Counted from the stretch's first letter, positions 15,772-24,994 are shown. The stretch is DNA of 34,552 nucleotides from RGIG8745 sp964554265 (GCA_964554265.1 CAZKOB010000022.1:1-34552), one strand, 5' to 3'. Numbers and translations: made by a program. The notes: generated by a model not told the origin, from the sequence alone.

Positions 15772-16746
15772 ATGGAAACATTGCAACTGATACAGGAGTG
15801 GGACAAGACATTCCCACAGAGTGACAGGGTGGAACACTCTAAAATAACTTTTCACAACCGCTATGGCATTACCCTTGCGGCAGACCTGTACAAACCGAAG
15901 AATGCGGAAGGACGTCTCGCTGCCATCGCTGTGAGCGGACCCTATGGAGCTGTGAAGGAACAGGTGTCGGGCCGTTATGCACAGACACTTGCAGAACGAG
16001 GCTTCCTGACCCTTGCCTTCGATCCTTCATACTATGGCGAGAGTGGCGGTACACCTCGTTACCTGACTTCACCTGAAATCAGTACGGAGGATTTTAGTGC
16101 TGCCGTAGATTGTCTGTTGGCGCGTCACGACGTGGATACTGAGCGCATCGGGATTTGTGGAATCTGTGGATGGGGAGGATTTGCTCTGAATGCTGCTGCC
16201 AATGACACTCGTATCAAGGCTACCGTTGCCTCTACCATGTATGACATGAGTCGGGTGAGCGCTAACGGCTATTTCGATGCAGACAATAATGCGGACGCGC
16301 GGTATAAACTCCGTCAGGTTCTCAACGAACAGCGTACAAAGGATTATCTGGCGGACACCTACGAGCGCAATGGAGGTGTGGTGGAGACTGTATCCGATGA
16401 CATGCCGCTCTTTGTCAAGCAGTATCATGCATATTATAAGAATCCGCAACGTGGTTATCATCATCGCTCGCCTAATTCCAATGGTGGCATCAACAATACG
16501 GCGGCATTGTCGTTTGTCAACATGCCGCTGCTCACTTATATCGGAGAAATCCGCAGTGCTGTATTGCTGGTGCATGGCGAAAATGCCCATTCGCGTTATT
16601 TCAGTGAAGATGCCTACAAGCGTCTGACCGGCAGCAACAAGGAGTTGTGCATTGTGCCGGGCGCGAACCATTGCGACCTCTACGACAATCTGGACATGAT
16701 ACCGTTTGACAGAATGGAACGATTTTATAGGGCAGCTTTTGAGTAA
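15772..16746 (+). CDS. Alpha/beta hydrolase with a serine-less nucleophile elbow
   Basis: A 324-aa hydrolase-fold protein without a signal peptide. The fold is clear: substrate-side SGPYGAVKEQ, LAFDPSYYGESGG, the elbow RIGICGICGWGG (125-136), then LLVHGENAHSRYF with a candidate acid and VPGANHCDLYD with His300. The usual GxSxG serine is absent; Cys129 and Cys132 lie at the turn and one may be the nucleophile, as in dienelactone hydrolase. I recall this GICGWGG form from other Bacteroidales members, so it is probably a subfamily trait rather than damage. It follows the CMD/cupin gene and is closed by the terminator at 16777. Confidence 0.85.
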   Translation: METLQLIQEWDKTFPQSDRVEHSKITFHNRYGITLAADLYKPKNAEGRLAAIAVSGPYGAVKEQVSGRYAQTLAERGFLTLAFDPSYYGESGGTPRYLTSPEISTEDFSAAVDCLLARHDVDTERIGICGICGWGGFALNAAANDTRIKATVASTMYDMSRVSANGYFDADNNADARYKLRQVLNEQRTKDYLADTYERNGGVVETVSDDMPLFVKQYHAYYKNPQRGYHHRSPNSNGGINNTAALSFVNMPLLTYIGEIRSAVLLVHGENAHSRYFSEDAYKRLTGSNKELCIVPGANHCDLYDNLDMIPFDRMERFYRAAFE

Positions 16747-16776
16747 AGAAAGTAATAATAATGAGGAGAATGATAG

Positions 16777-16820
16777 GACAGGATTGTAGACCGGTTGTCT
16801 GCAATCCTGTCTGTTTGTTT
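16777..16820 (+). terminator. Terminator after the alpha/beta hydrolase
   Basis: An extended hairpin has GACAGGATTG (16777-16786) paired with CAATCCTGTC (16802-16811), plus inner AGAC/GTCT. It is followed by a T-rich stretch TGTTTGTTT. It starts 31 bases after the stop codon. Confidence 0.7.
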
Positions 16821-16936
16821 GTCTGTCAAGGGACGGATTTTAACCGAGTCCTTTTTTCGGTTTCACGATATAGAGTATTGTTCCTGTTGACTTGATGGTA
16901 AGGTACTGTGCAAAATTATATCAAAACAGTATGATG

Positions 16937-17692
16937 TCAGATTATCCCCAAATCCTTTGCTATCCGGCAAGCCTCGATGGAGTTCCTTACCTTCAGCTTT
17001 TGCAGAATTTCTTGACGGTGGCGGTTGACGGTATTGATGCTGATGGAGAGCATGCCGGCAATGTGCTTGCTCATCATTCCTTGATCGATCAGCCGTAGCA
17101 CCTGTTTCTCTCTTTCAGACAGGATGCGCGAGTCGTTGCGCTTTTCCAATTCCGTCATCTGCCCTGTGACGGAGTTGACCGCACAGTCTCCAAAGGGCAC
17201 ATCAGCCAACAGAGGGGTGTAAAGACATAAGGCAAAGCGGATGCAGCCTCCGGATGGTGCGGCAATGTAGAACATACGGTGCTGTACGAGAAGGTAGTTG
17301 CCCTGCATGTCCTTCATACGCAGTTTCTCCATCAGATAGTAGTCGCCCTGCTTGCTCCGTGGAAGATGCTTGACGAAGTGGAAGAAGCGGAGTTCCAGCA
17401 GATACTTCTTGTGAAGGTCGTCAGGATGAATCCGTTTCAGAATATCCTCTTCCCATATCGAACCGATGCGTTGTTCTTCTGTGGTCGGATGCATTCCGAG
17501 CACATGGGCGAACTTGCCATAGTAGATGTGGCTGTTGTTGGTGTGCATGTCGCTCAGTACAGCCAATGCATTTTCTGTGCTTGCATAACCTTGGGCCAAC
17601 AGTCGGCATCTGGCAGACTCCTCCATACATAGCTGTTCTCCTGCAAAATCCTGATTCAAAAGTTCGTAGTTCAGTTGGCTTACTATGTTCAT
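16937..17692 (-). CDS. PAS-like/LuxR-type transcriptional regulator
   Basis: A 251-aa regulator. The C-terminus (about 190-251) is a LuxR/GerE helix-turn-helix: SEREKQVLRLIDQGMMSKHI, then STNTVNRHR-like SINTVNRHRQEILQKL and the closing ARIAKDLG-like CRIAKDLGII. The central region (about 85-165, HPDDLHKKYLLELRFFHFV, then KLRMKDMQGNYLLVQHRM) resembles a PAS sensor of Bacteroidetes regulators. The start at 17692 (MNIVSQLNYELL) is preferred over 17734, which would lie on top of the divergent promoter. It is transcribed away from the acetyltransferase gene and towards the alpha/beta hydrolase, and may control either. The ligand is unknown. Confidence 0.85.
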   Translation of the reverse strand: MNIVSQLNYELLNQDFAGEQLCMEESARCRLLAQGYASTENALAVLSDMHTNNSHIYYGKFAHVLGMHPTTEEQRIGSIWEEDILKRIHPDDLHKKYLLELRFFHFVKHLPRSKQGDYYLMEKLRMKDMQGNYLLVQHRMFYIAAPSGGCIRFALCLYTPLLADVPFGDCAVNSVTGQMTELEKRNDSRILSEREKQVLRLIDQGMMSKHIAGMLSISINTVNRHRQEILQKLKVRNSIEACRIAKDLGII

Positions 17693-17718
17693 TGCTGTAA
17701 AATGGTTATTAATAAATA

Positions 17719-17749
17719 TTGTGCATTTTGTCACGGGGCTTTACCTTTG
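17719..17749 (+). promoter_or_regulatory. Promoter of the sugar acetyltransferase
   Basis: TTG (17719-17721), 20 bases, then TACCTTTG (17742-17749), a good Bacteroidetes promoter match. It lies 27 bases upstream of the ATG at 17777, within the divergent gap shared with the LuxR-type regulator. Confidence 0.65.
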
Positions 17750-17776
17750 CAAAAGTAATCAAAAAAATACTTGTTT

Positions 17777-18334
17777 ATGAAAACGGAAAAAGAAAAGATG
17801 ATGGAAGGTGGGCTATATGATGCCAATAACGACAAGGAACTGATAGCCGAAAGACTGAAGTGCAAGGAACTGTGTCATGAATATAACTTGTTGTCCCCCT
17901 CGCATACAGACATGCGCGAGGATATATTGCGCCGTCTGCTGGGACGGACCGGAGAACGCTTCCTCATCGAACAGCCCTTTTATTGTGATTATGGATATAA
18001 TATCGAAATTGGTGAGAATTTCTATGCCAACGTAAACTGTGTCATTCTGGATGAAGCCAAGGTGTCGTTTGGAGATAATGTGTTCATTGCTCCCAACTGC
18101 GGTTTCTACACAGCCGGGCATCCTTTTGATGTGGAGCAACGGAACAGCGGACTGGAATATGCGCGTCCCATTTCTATTGGCAACAATGTATGGATTGGTG
18201 CACAAGTCTGCATACTGCCCGGGGTGACGGTGGGCGACAATAGTGTCATTGGTGCAGGCAGCGTGGTGACGAAAGATATTCCGGCCAATGTACTTGCTGT
18301 GGGCAATCCGTGTCGTGTCATTCGGAAATTATGA
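17777..18334 (+). CDS. Sugar O-acetyltransferase (Maa/LacA/NodL type)
   Basis: A 185-aa cytosolic enzyme that moves acetyl from acetyl-CoA to a sugar hydroxyl. The N-terminal helical cap (EKEKMMEGGLYDANNDKELI) is the Maa motif. From about residue 60 a left-handed beta helix of hexapeptide repeats follows (IEIGENFYANVNCVILDEA, ISIGNNVWIGAQVCILPGVT, VIGAGSVVTKDIPAN). His115 in TAGHPFD is the catalytic base. Length is normal for the family. A TTG at 17771 could read MFMKTE, but the ATG at 17777 is preferred. Maltose, galactoside or other sugar preference cannot be told from sequence. Confidence 0.93.
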   Translation: MKTEKEKMMEGGLYDANNDKELIAERLKCKELCHEYNLLSPSHTDMREDILRRLLGRTGERFLIEQPFYCDYGYNIEIGENFYANVNCVILDEAKVSFGDNVFIAPNCGFYTAGHPFDVEQRNSGLEYARPISIGNNVWIGAQVCILPGVTVGDNSVIGAGSVVTKDIPANVLAVGNPCRVIRKL

Positions 18335-18446
18335 TTGAGCTATGGTTGTATTTTCAAGGCGGATAGATTGTTTTCTGTTAGTTTTTAGGTGACGAAGTCG
18401 GGTGCAGATATATACCTTGTGTTTATCAGTCCGACTATTATGCAGC

Positions 18447-19330
18447 AACAAGGCTGGCACCTTCATAAATCAGCTTGGTTATCTTTTCCGTCACACTGTC
18501 TATTTGTCATAAAATATGGGCTTTTTCTGACAATCTGAAATGTTAAAATTCAAGGCCCACAGAATCGCATAAAATCGGCCGAATCTTACCGAAGTTCCGT
18601 TTGTGCGATTCTGAGGCCATTTTCAGGCCTTGAATCTCAAATGTAAAAATAATACAATTTGCATTCTAAAAAGATACATTTATTCACATTCTCGTGTGCT
18701 TCGCCCGAAAAAAGAGCACGCTGAAAATAAATTTCGTTCACCTTGAAAATGTTTTTAAAGTGCCTTGTAAAAAATTTTTCAAGGTGAACGAAATTTATTT
18801 TCAAGGTGAACGAGTTTGAAGAGGTCCGTTTTTCGGGCTGAAATCCGGTATTGCCCAAATTAAATTCTTAAAAAATCTAAAATCGGATTTTTCAATGCCG
18901 TGAAAAACAAAGATGGATTCCGGTGGCGAAAAACAGGAATATCAGACAAGAAATTTTGTAACCCACTGATTATCAGTATATCCTGTTTTAGTCCTAACCT
19001 GTACTTCTTGCACCTGAAACCGCACCGTTTTGCTGAAATAGCATTTTATTGATTATCAATCTTTTATTAATGAACCTTCAAAAATTCGGCAATTTTTTAA
19101 ATGTGAACGAATCTTAATTATGTTAATAAGATTCCGTCCGCCACGGGTGGATTCATCATCAAAAAGAAAGAAGAAATGCTCCAGAGAAAGACCGCATATT
19201 CACCGGCAAAAAACTTGCAAGATCGCCAACTTCCCGGTTTGTCCGGCTGCATGTGGCCGCCTGTTTCATTTATGGAACGAGCCGACGCACTCTGCGTTTA
19301 CTTTCCGCTTCCGGCAATGGTGTACCGACG
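18447..19330 (+). repeat. Long intergenic repeat, copy 2
   Basis: Same orientation and order as copy 1, with clear similarity from TTCATAAATCAGCTTGG (about 18463). Landmarks: TCAAGGCC/GGCCTTGA (18550-18557, 18626-18633) enclosing CAGAATCGC/GCGATTCTG (18560-18568, 18605-18613); inverted arm 18729-18750 and direct arms 18775-18796 and 18797-18813 of the TTTTCAAGGTGAACGAAA unit; hairpin GAATCTTA/TAAGATTC (19109-19116, 19127-19134). Beyond the copy 1 boundary it shares CACCGGCAAAAAAC with copy 3, and weaker similarity continues to about 19330. It occupies most of the gene-free stretch 18335-19671, which otherwise shows a 7-bp hairpin (19375-19402), an 8-bp inverted repeat GGGTTACG/CGTAACCC (19437-19444, 19484-19491) and the promoter at 19642. 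Confidence 0.85.
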
Positions 19331-19641
19331 GATAAAACCTTTTCTACGGAAAACTTATGAATGAGGAAATAAAAATCCGGAGTTTATTTCAAAATTCCGG
19401 ATAAATAGCTGCTTTTGTATACGAAGAATTCTTTGAGGGTTACGCAACGCGCAGAGGAATAATGCAGTGGATAGCTGATAAATCGTAACCCATTGCTGTC
19501 AAGAGCGATTAACCTACACTCATTTCCGATATATTACCCTCGTCTTGTAACTTCATTCGGCAAAAATAGGTATAATTGCTCTATTGGAAGAAAAAAGGAT
19601 AAATATTTTTTATTCATAAAACATTCTTCAGTTTTTATCGT

Positions 19642-19649
19642 TACCTTTG
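19642..19649 (+). promoter_or_regulatory. Candidate -7 box for the RsiV-like lipoprotein gene
   Basis: TACCTTTG matches TAnnTTTG and is 22 bases upstream of the ATG at 19672. No clear -33 TTTG is seen at the expected spacing. Confidence 0.5.
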
Positions 19650-19671
19650 TAAACGATATAATGAGACGAAA

Positions 19672-20496
19672 ATGAAAAAGGTTATAAATGTGTATGTGAT
19701 GGCGGCAATGGCGGCTGCAGCGATGGTTTCATGTAATAATGTGAAATCAGACGGGATAACATTCAAAAAGGTGGAAATCAGCAATGTGTACAAACTTGAT
19801 AAGAAACTTGGCGATAAATCTCTTGGATATGAAATAACAGTTGACATGGATTTTTTGCAGACTTCTGATGCGGAGAAAAAGGAAGTATGTGGAAAAATAA
19901 ACAAGAGTATAATGGACGAGTTTGTTCCCCAGCGCAGTGGTGATGATGAAGAGGCGGCGGTGAGGAAATACATGGAAGAAAAGATAGAGGCATACAGGTC
20001 TGATGTGGCCGATGTATATAAGGAAGAGATTCTTGAAAGCAAAAAGCACTTGAATGATTATTCGTATGCTTCGTTTAACCACAACACCCATCTTAAAGGT
20101 AGAGCTTCTTATGGTTTTGAAGGCATAATCAATTATTCCATGACAGAGAACAGTTATTCTGGAGGGGCACATCCTGTAAGCTATACGACGATGATGTGTT
20201 TCAGTATAGACAATGGCGAACGAATACATCTTGAAGATGTCTTTCGTGATGACTGTGACGAGGAACTGACGGAACTGCTGATAAGAAGACTTATGGAAGT
20301 GAAAGGTGCAAGTTCTGTAGAGGAACTCAAAGAGAAAGGTTTTCTTGTGCTTGCAGACATGTTTGTTTCCGATAACTTCTTTTTAGAGGCCGACAGCATC
20401 ACTTTCTTCTACAATCAGTATGATATAGCTCCATATTCGGAAGGTACCACTTCCTTGTCTTTGAGTTATAAAGACATGAAAGGATTGCTGAGATAA
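19672..20496 (+). CDS. RsiV-like (DUF3298) lipoprotein
   Basis: A 274-aa lipoprotein with signal and lipobox AAAAMVSC (Cys21). The C-terminal half (about 150-270) matches the DUF3298/RsiV fold: SYSGGAHPVSYTTMMCFSID, then GERIHLEDVFRDD and a closing ITFFYNQYDIAPYSEGTTSL. In Gram-positive RsiV this domain binds lysozyme and controls a sigma factor; in Bacteroidales the lipoproteins have no established role and no sigma factor gene is adjacent. It has its own promoter and is 32 bases upstream of rsmG, so read-through into rsmG is possible. Confidence 0.85.
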   Translation: MKKVINVYVMAAMAAAAMVSCNNVKSDGITFKKVEISNVYKLDKKLGDKSLGYEITVDMDFLQTSDAEKKEVCGKINKSIMDEFVPQRSGDDEEAAVRKYMEEKIEAYRSDVADVYKEEILESKKHLNDYSYASFNHNTHLKGRASYGFEGIINYSMTENSYSGGAHPVSYTTMMCFSIDNGERIHLEDVFRDDCDEELTELLIRRLMEVKGASSVEELKEKGFLVLADMFVSDNFFLEADSITFFYNQYDIAPYSEGTTSLSLSYKDMKGLLR

Positions 20497-20528
20497 TAAA
20501 AAGATGAAACAGAAGAAACGGTCATAAA

Positions 20529-21155
20529 ATGGAAATCATAGAGAAGTATTTTACGGGTCTTGACGAAAGACAGACAGAACAGTTTCGCAGTTTGTATGAT
20601 TTGTATACGGACTGGAATGCGAAAATCAATGTAATATCACGAAAAGACATTGAAAACTTGTATGAACACCACGTTTTGCATTGCATGAGCATTGCCAAAA
20701 TCATAAGATTCCGTCCCGGCACCAAGATCATGGACCTTGGTACCGGAGGCGGTTTTCCCGGCATTCCCCTTGCCATCCTCTTCCCTGAATGCGAGTTTCA
20801 TCTTGTGGACAGTGTGGGCAAGAAGGTGCGCGTGGCTACAGAAGTGGCGCAGTCGATAGGCCTGTCGAACGTGAGATTTTCCCATGCAAGGGTGGAGGAT
20901 ATCAAGGAGACCTATGACTTTGTCGTTACGCGTGCGGTCATGCCGCTTATCGACCTTATGAGAGTGGCACGGAAGAACATCATGAAGCAGCCGCACAATT
21001 CGCTCTCCAATGGCTTTATTGCACTGAAAGGTGGCGATTTTGAACATGAGATGGCATCTATGCGGAATATATGTACGACATGGAATATAAGCGATTTCTT
21101 TGAGGAAGAATATTTCAGAACAAAGAAGATCGTACATGTCATTGTGAAAAACTGA
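20529..21155 (+). CDS. rsmG: 16S rRNA (guanine527-N7)-methyltransferase
   Basis: A 208-aa SAM-dependent methyltransferase that modifies G527 of 16S rRNA; loss of its homologues gives low-level streptomycin resistance. Key motifs: the N-terminal LYDLYTDWNAKINVISRKD, the substrate-side HHVLHCMSIAKII, the SAM-binding MDLGTGGGFPGIPLAILFP (about 68-86) and the later TRAVMPLIDLMRVA. Length is normal. It is followed after 71 bases by the metallo-hydrolase gene on the same strand. Confidence 0.95.
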   Translation: MEIIEKYFTGLDERQTEQFRSLYDLYTDWNAKINVISRKDIENLYEHHVLHCMSIAKIIRFRPGTKIMDLGTGGGFPGIPLAILFPECEFHLVDSVGKKVRVATEVAQSIGLSNVRFSHARVEDIKETYDFVVTRAVMPLIDLMRVARKNIMKQPHNSLSNGFIALKGGDFEHEMASMRNICTTWNISDFFEEEYFRTKKIVHVIVKN

Positions 21156-21226
21156 CAAAATCTGCGGACAGGCTTTGTGTGTAATAAGGCCGGTGTTGTG
21201 TGTCAAAATTAAAAAATGCGATTGTT

Positions 21227-21877
21227 ATGATAACCATAAAGACGTTTACCGTTTCGCCGATAGGGGAAAACACGTATGTCGTGTCCGATGAGACAGGAGA
21301 AGCCGTCATCATTGACTGTGGATGCGCTGTTGAAAGCGAATGGAAGGCGATCACGAAGTATATTGACGAGAAGGGAATGAAGCCGGTGCATCTTCTGTGT
21401 ACCCATTTGCATTTCGACCACGTTATGGGCAACATTTTGGTGTTCAGAGATTATGGGCTTAAACCTGAAGCCAATGACGCAGATCTTCCGCTGTACGACA
21501 ATATCGACAGACAACTGAAAATGTTCATCGGAGTCGGTTCTTGTGGCGACTTTGCCAATATGCCTCCCATAGGACGTGCGCTGAAGGATGGGGATACCGT
21601 CACTTTCGGCAACCATGAATTTAAGATTCTGGCAACTCCCGGACACAGCCCGGGCGGTCTGTGCTTCTATTGCGAGAAAGAAGGTGCATTGTTTACGGGT
21701 GATACCGTATTCAGATGCTCTATAGGACGCACAGACCTTGAAAACGGAAACTACAGGCAGTTGCTGGACAGCATAAGAGACAAGATACTGCCTCTCTCTG
21801 ATGATACGGATATATATCCGGGGCATGGCCCTTCGTCGACCCTTGTCTTTGAAAAGCAGAACAATCTTTATTTCTAA
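21227..21877 (+). CDS. MBL-fold metallo-hydrolase (glyoxalase II-like, YcbL type)
   Basis: A 216-aa enzyme of the metallo-beta-lactamase fold. Metal ligands are visible: THLHFDHVMGN (HxHxDH), the TPGHSPGGLCFYC histidine, the FTGDTVFRCSIGRTDL aspartate and the final YPGHGPSST histidine. This order matches the YcbL/glyoxalase II-like subgroup, which lacks the C-terminal substrate domain of true glyoxalase II. An upstream in-frame ATG at 21200 would add nine residues; 21227 (MITIKTFTVSPIGENTYVV) matches the family start. Substrate unknown, probably a thioester-type small molecule. Confidence 0.9.
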   Translation: MITIKTFTVSPIGENTYVVSDETGEAVIIDCGCAVESEWKAITKYIDEKGMKPVHLLCTHLHFDHVMGNILVFRDYGLKPEANDADLPLYDNIDRQLKMFIGVGSCGDFANMPPIGRALKDGDTVTFGNHEFKILATPGHSPGGLCFYCEKEGALFTGDTVFRCSIGRTDLENGNYRQLLDSIRDKILPLSDDTDIYPGHGPSSTLVFEKQNNLYF

Positions 21878-21944
21878 GCTACAGGTAAAAATTGTCCGCG
21901 GCATTTTGGAGGTCTATGTCTTTTGCTTGTCGTTCTATGGTCGT

Positions 21945-23027
21945 ATGAAGAGGTCTATGTTTTCTATTAATAATAGAAAGATAGGCATGATGATGTTATT
22001 GTGCTTGTTCTGTATAAAAATATATGCCCAGAATAAAGAAAAGTCCGGTCAGGTGACTCTCGCGTTTGCCGGAGACATCATGATGGGCACGGACTATCCG
22101 ACAGATGATTTTTTGCCTGTGGACGAAGGGCGCAGGCTCTTTGTGGACGCGGCTCCTTTGATAAGGAAGGCAGATTGTGCTTTTGCGAATCTTGAGGGCA
22201 CTTTGTTTAGCGACAGCGGAACGGTGAAGAAATGCAAAGAGGCAGAATCCTGTTATGCGTTCCGTTCACCGGTGTCCTACGTACAGAATCTCTCACGCAC
22301 AGGCTTTGATGCCATGTCGATAGCGAACAATCATGTGAACGACTTCGGATTGGAAGGGCGTCTGTCTACGATGAAGGCTCTTGCAGATGCCGGAATAGCC
22401 TATGCCGGCCAGTATGGGTATTGTGAAGCGGCACTGCTTCGTCGTAACAATGTGGTCTATGGTTTTTGTGCGTTCGGGCATTCTGTCAATACACCAAATG
22501 TGAATGATATGACGAGAGTAAGGACCATTATAGGTAAGTTGCGCCCGAAATGCAACATACTGGTGGTGAGTTTTCATGGAGGAGCCGAAGGTGCAGACTA
22601 TTCACGTATTCCTGTGGGAGAGGAAATTTATCTTGGTGAACGGAGGGGTGATGTCCTGACATTTGCACATACGTGTATAGATGCCGGGGCAGACGTAGTG
22701 TATGGACACGGACCCCATACCCCTCGGGTCATAGAACTGTATAAAGGGCACATCATAGCATATTCCTTGGGTAACTTCTGCACTCCATACCGCTTTTCCA
22801 TTAAAGGCATACTTGGATGTGCGTCGCTTCTTTTGGTGAATATTGACAGAAAGAACGGCGAATTCATATCCGGAAGCATTTGTTCTTTCAGGCAGTACAA
22901 GGGTGTCGGGCCTCGTCTGGACGACAGCAACGAGGCTGCCGGTCATATACGCAGATTGAGTCGGATCGACTTTCCCGATTCAAAGTTGACAATAACGGAG
23001 AAGGGGGATATCAAAAGAAGAAATTGA
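21945..23027 (+). CDS. CapA family (PGA synthesis-type) metallophosphatase-like protein
   Basis: A 360-aa protein with an N-terminal hydrophobic signal segment (MMMLLCLFCIKIYAQ) and the PGA_cap metallophosphatase motifs: LAFAGDIMMGTD, CAFANLEGTLF, SIANNHVNDFG, VVSFHGGAE and VYGHGPHTPRVIE. CapA proteins of Bacillus take part in poly-gamma-glutamate capsule production; in Bacteroidales, stand-alone CapA homologues without capB/capC, as here, have no proven role. The chosen start avoids overlapping the metallo-hydrolase gene, whose stop is 67 bases upstream. It is probably exported to the periplasm. Confidence 0.85.
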   Translation: MKRSMFSINNRKIGMMMLLCLFCIKIYAQNKEKSGQVTLAFAGDIMMGTDYPTDDFLPVDEGRRLFVDAAPLIRKADCAFANLEGTLFSDSGTVKKCKEAESCYAFRSPVSYVQNLSRTGFDAMSIANNHVNDFGLEGRLSTMKALADAGIAYAGQYGYCEAALLRRNNVVYGFCAFGHSVNTPNVNDMTRVRTIIGKLRPKCNILVVSFHGGAEGADYSRIPVGEEIYLGERRGDVLTFAHTCIDAGADVVYGHGPHTPRVIELYKGHIIAYSLGNFCTPYRFSIKGILGCASLLLVNIDRKNGEFISGSICSFRQYKGVGPRLDDSNEAAGHIRRLSRIDFPDSKLTITEKGDIKRRN

Positions 23028-23047
23028 TTAATTCTGCCAAAATGCCA

Positions 23048-23077
23048 TTGCTTTTCGGATATATTTAAGTAAATTTG
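23048..23077 (+). promoter_or_regulatory. Promoter of the sigma-54 activator gene
   Basis: TTG (23048-23050), 19 bases, then TAAATTTG (23070-23077) fits the Bacteroidetes promoter. A transcript would start near 23083, only a few bases before the ATG at 23089 but about 20 bases before the ATG at 23104, which decides the start call for this gene. Confidence 0.6.
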
Positions 23078-23103
23078 TCACATCAATCATGATTAAACAA
23101 GAT

Positions 23104-24432
23104 ATGGACAGCAGCAATATCCAGCAGATAAAACAAAGATACGGAATCATAGGCAATGCAGAAGGACTTAACCGGGCGCTGAATATAGCGATACAGGTGG
23201 CTTTTACTGATTTGTCGGTACTCATTGTTGGTGAGAGTGGAGTGGGCAAGGAAGTTCTTCCACGTATCATTCACGACAACTCGGTAAGGAAGCATAATAA
23301 GTATTTTGCCATCAACTGCGGTTCTATACCGGAAGGAACGATTGATTCCGAATTGTTCGGACATGCCAAAGGTGCTTTTACCGGAGCAGTAGATGAAAGG
23401 GAAGGCTATTTTGGTGCAGCGAACAAAGGAACATTGTTTCTTGACGAAGTGGGAGAACTGCCGCTTGCCACTCAGGCGCGTCTGCTGCGTGTGCTGGAAA
23501 CGGGAGAGTATATACGTGTAGGCGAAAGCGAAGTGAGGAAGACGGATGTCAGGATTGTGGCGGCGACAAACATGAAGATGCAGAAGGCTATCAGTGAGGG
23601 ACGCTTCCGCGAGGACTTGTACTACCGTTTGAATACTATACCGATATCACTTCCGCCTTTGAGGGAACGAGGCAGAGACATCGAATTGCTGTTCAGGAAA
23701 TTTGCGTTGGATATTTCAGAAAAATACAGGAATGAACCGGTTCGGCTGACGAACGATGCGAAAGAACTTCTTCTTAATTATAAATGGCCGGGAAACATAC
23801 GTCAGTTGAAGAACATCACAGAGCAGATAAGTGTAATCAGCGAAGAACGGGAGATAACCAAGGAAATATTATTGCAGTATGGAGTCACTGATGACAGGGC
23901 TGCAGAGCAGGGGCTTGTACTCATCGGTCAGGAAACTTCTGACAATGTGCAAAATCATTCATACGAATCGGAACGTGATATGTTGTTCCAACTTCTTTCA
24001 AGCATCGGCAAGGAAGTGAAGGAACTGAAGGATATGGTGCACTCGAATGTCAAAAACATGTCTGTTTCTCAGCCTGTCCAGACTTCATCCGCCATCATGT
24101 CGAAAGACAACTATTCGGAAGTAGGACAACAGTTCTCCCATGACAGTTTTCATATACATCCGTCTGACGGTCCGGTGGTAGGTTCTGCATACATAAGCAC
24201 TCCTTCCGGAATATCCGGGATGAAGATACATAACCGCAATGCCGATACTGCTTTCTATGACGAAGCGGAGCAGGTGATAGAAGAGGCCCCGCGTTCTATG
24301 AAAGAACTGGAGAAAGTCAGCATCAAGCAGGCTTTGGAGCGAAGTCATGGAAAACGCAAGCGTGCGGCTGTGGAACTTGGAATATCTGAGCGGACACTTT
24401 ACAGAAAGATAAAGGAATATGGTCTGGATTGA
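23104..24432 (+). CDS. Sigma-54-interacting transcriptional activator without receiver domain
   Basis: A 442-aa AAA+ activator. Walker A GESGVGKE, the sigma-54 contact loop GAFTGA, Walker B GTLFLDEVGELP and arginine-finger region REDLYYRLNTIPI are all present (about 30-250). The C-terminus is a Fis-type HTH (VSIKQALERSHGKRKRAAVE, then SERTLYRKIKEYGLD). There is no N-terminal receiver or GAF domain, so control must come from partner proteins or its own level. A roughly 120-residue low-complexity linker separates ATPase and HTH. The downstream lptE, TPR and secG genes follow closely on the same strand; this order is common in Bacteroidales and may be one operon. An alternative start at 23089 would add five residues. 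Confidence 0.9.
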   Translation: MDSSNIQQIKQRYGIIGNAEGLNRALNIAIQVAFTDLSVLIVGESGVGKEVLPRIIHDNSVRKHNKYFAINCGSIPEGTIDSELFGHAKGAFTGAVDEREGYFGAANKGTLFLDEVGELPLATQARLLRVLETGEYIRVGESEVRKTDVRIVAATNMKMQKAISEGRFREDLYYRLNTIPISLPPLRERGRDIELLFRKFALDISEKYRNEPVRLTNDAKELLLNYKWPGNIRQLKNITEQISVISEEREITKEILLQYGVTDDRAAEQGLVLIGQETSDNVQNHSYESERDMLFQLLSSIGKEVKELKDMVHSNVKNMSVSQPVQTSSAIMSKDNYSEVGQQFSHDSFHIHPSDGPVVGSAYISTPSGISGMKIHNRNADTAFYDEAEQVIEEAPRSMKELEKVSIKQALERSHGKRKRAAVELGISERTLYRKIKEYGLD

Positions 24433-24466
24433 TGATTACAGGCTCATTAACTCTGAATCGTTCAAT

Positions 24467-24982
24467 ATGGAGAATGTGAATAAATTTATCATAGCAACCT
24501 TGATGTTGGCTTTTGTGGCTACGGCGTGTAGCATAAGTTATAAGTTCAATGGATCTTCCATTAATTATGATAAAGTGAAGACCATCAGTATAGAAAAATT
24601 TCCGATCCGCTCTGCATATGTATGGAGTCCGATGGAATCGATGTTCTATAATACTCTGTCTGACGCTTATGCCCAAAAGACCAAGTTGCGTGTGTTGAGT
24701 CGTAATGGAGACTTGCAGTTATCCGGAGAAATTGTCGAATATTCCCAGACGAACAAGAGTGTAGCTTCTGACGGATTTTCCGCACAGACGCAGTTGAAGA
24801 TTTCTGTAAATGTCCGTTTTACAAACAATTCAAACCATGCGGAAGATTTTGAGCAGAGATTCAGTGCCACTTCAGAATATGACTCTTCGCGGCAATTGAC
24901 AGATGTGCAGGAGACTCTTGTGCAGGAGATGATAGATGATATAGTGGATCAAATTTTTAATGCAACTGTTGCAAACTGGTAA
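24467..24982 (+). CDS. lptE: LptE-like LPS-assembly lipoprotein
   Basis: A 171-aa outer-membrane lipoprotein (signal MLAFVATAC, lipid Cys21) of the Bacteroidetes LptE-like family. LptE plugs the LptD barrel and helps deliver lipopolysaccharide to the cell surface. Recognisable parts are SISYKFNGSSINYDKVKTIS, IEKFPIRSAYVWSPMES and the closing QEMIDDIVDQIFNATVANW. It starts 34 bases after the sigma-54 activator stop; the in-frame ATG at 24419 would overlap that gene and lacks a signal peptide. Assignment rests on family resemblance and conserved position before secG. Confidence 0.82.
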   Translation: MENVNKFIIATLMLAFVATACSISYKFNGSSINYDKVKTISIEKFPIRSAYVWSPMESMFYNTLSDAYAQKTKLRVLSRNGDLQLSGEIVEYSQTNKSVASDGFSAQTQLKISVNVRFTNNSNHAEDFEQRFSATSEYDSSRQLTDVQETLVQEMIDDIVDQIFNATVANW

Positions 24983-24994
24983 AAAGAGACACGA

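Noticed and set aside
18637..18858. 73-codon minus-strand frame inside repeat copy 2
   Set aside because: The frame is not conserved in copies 1 and 3, which carry stops and indels there.
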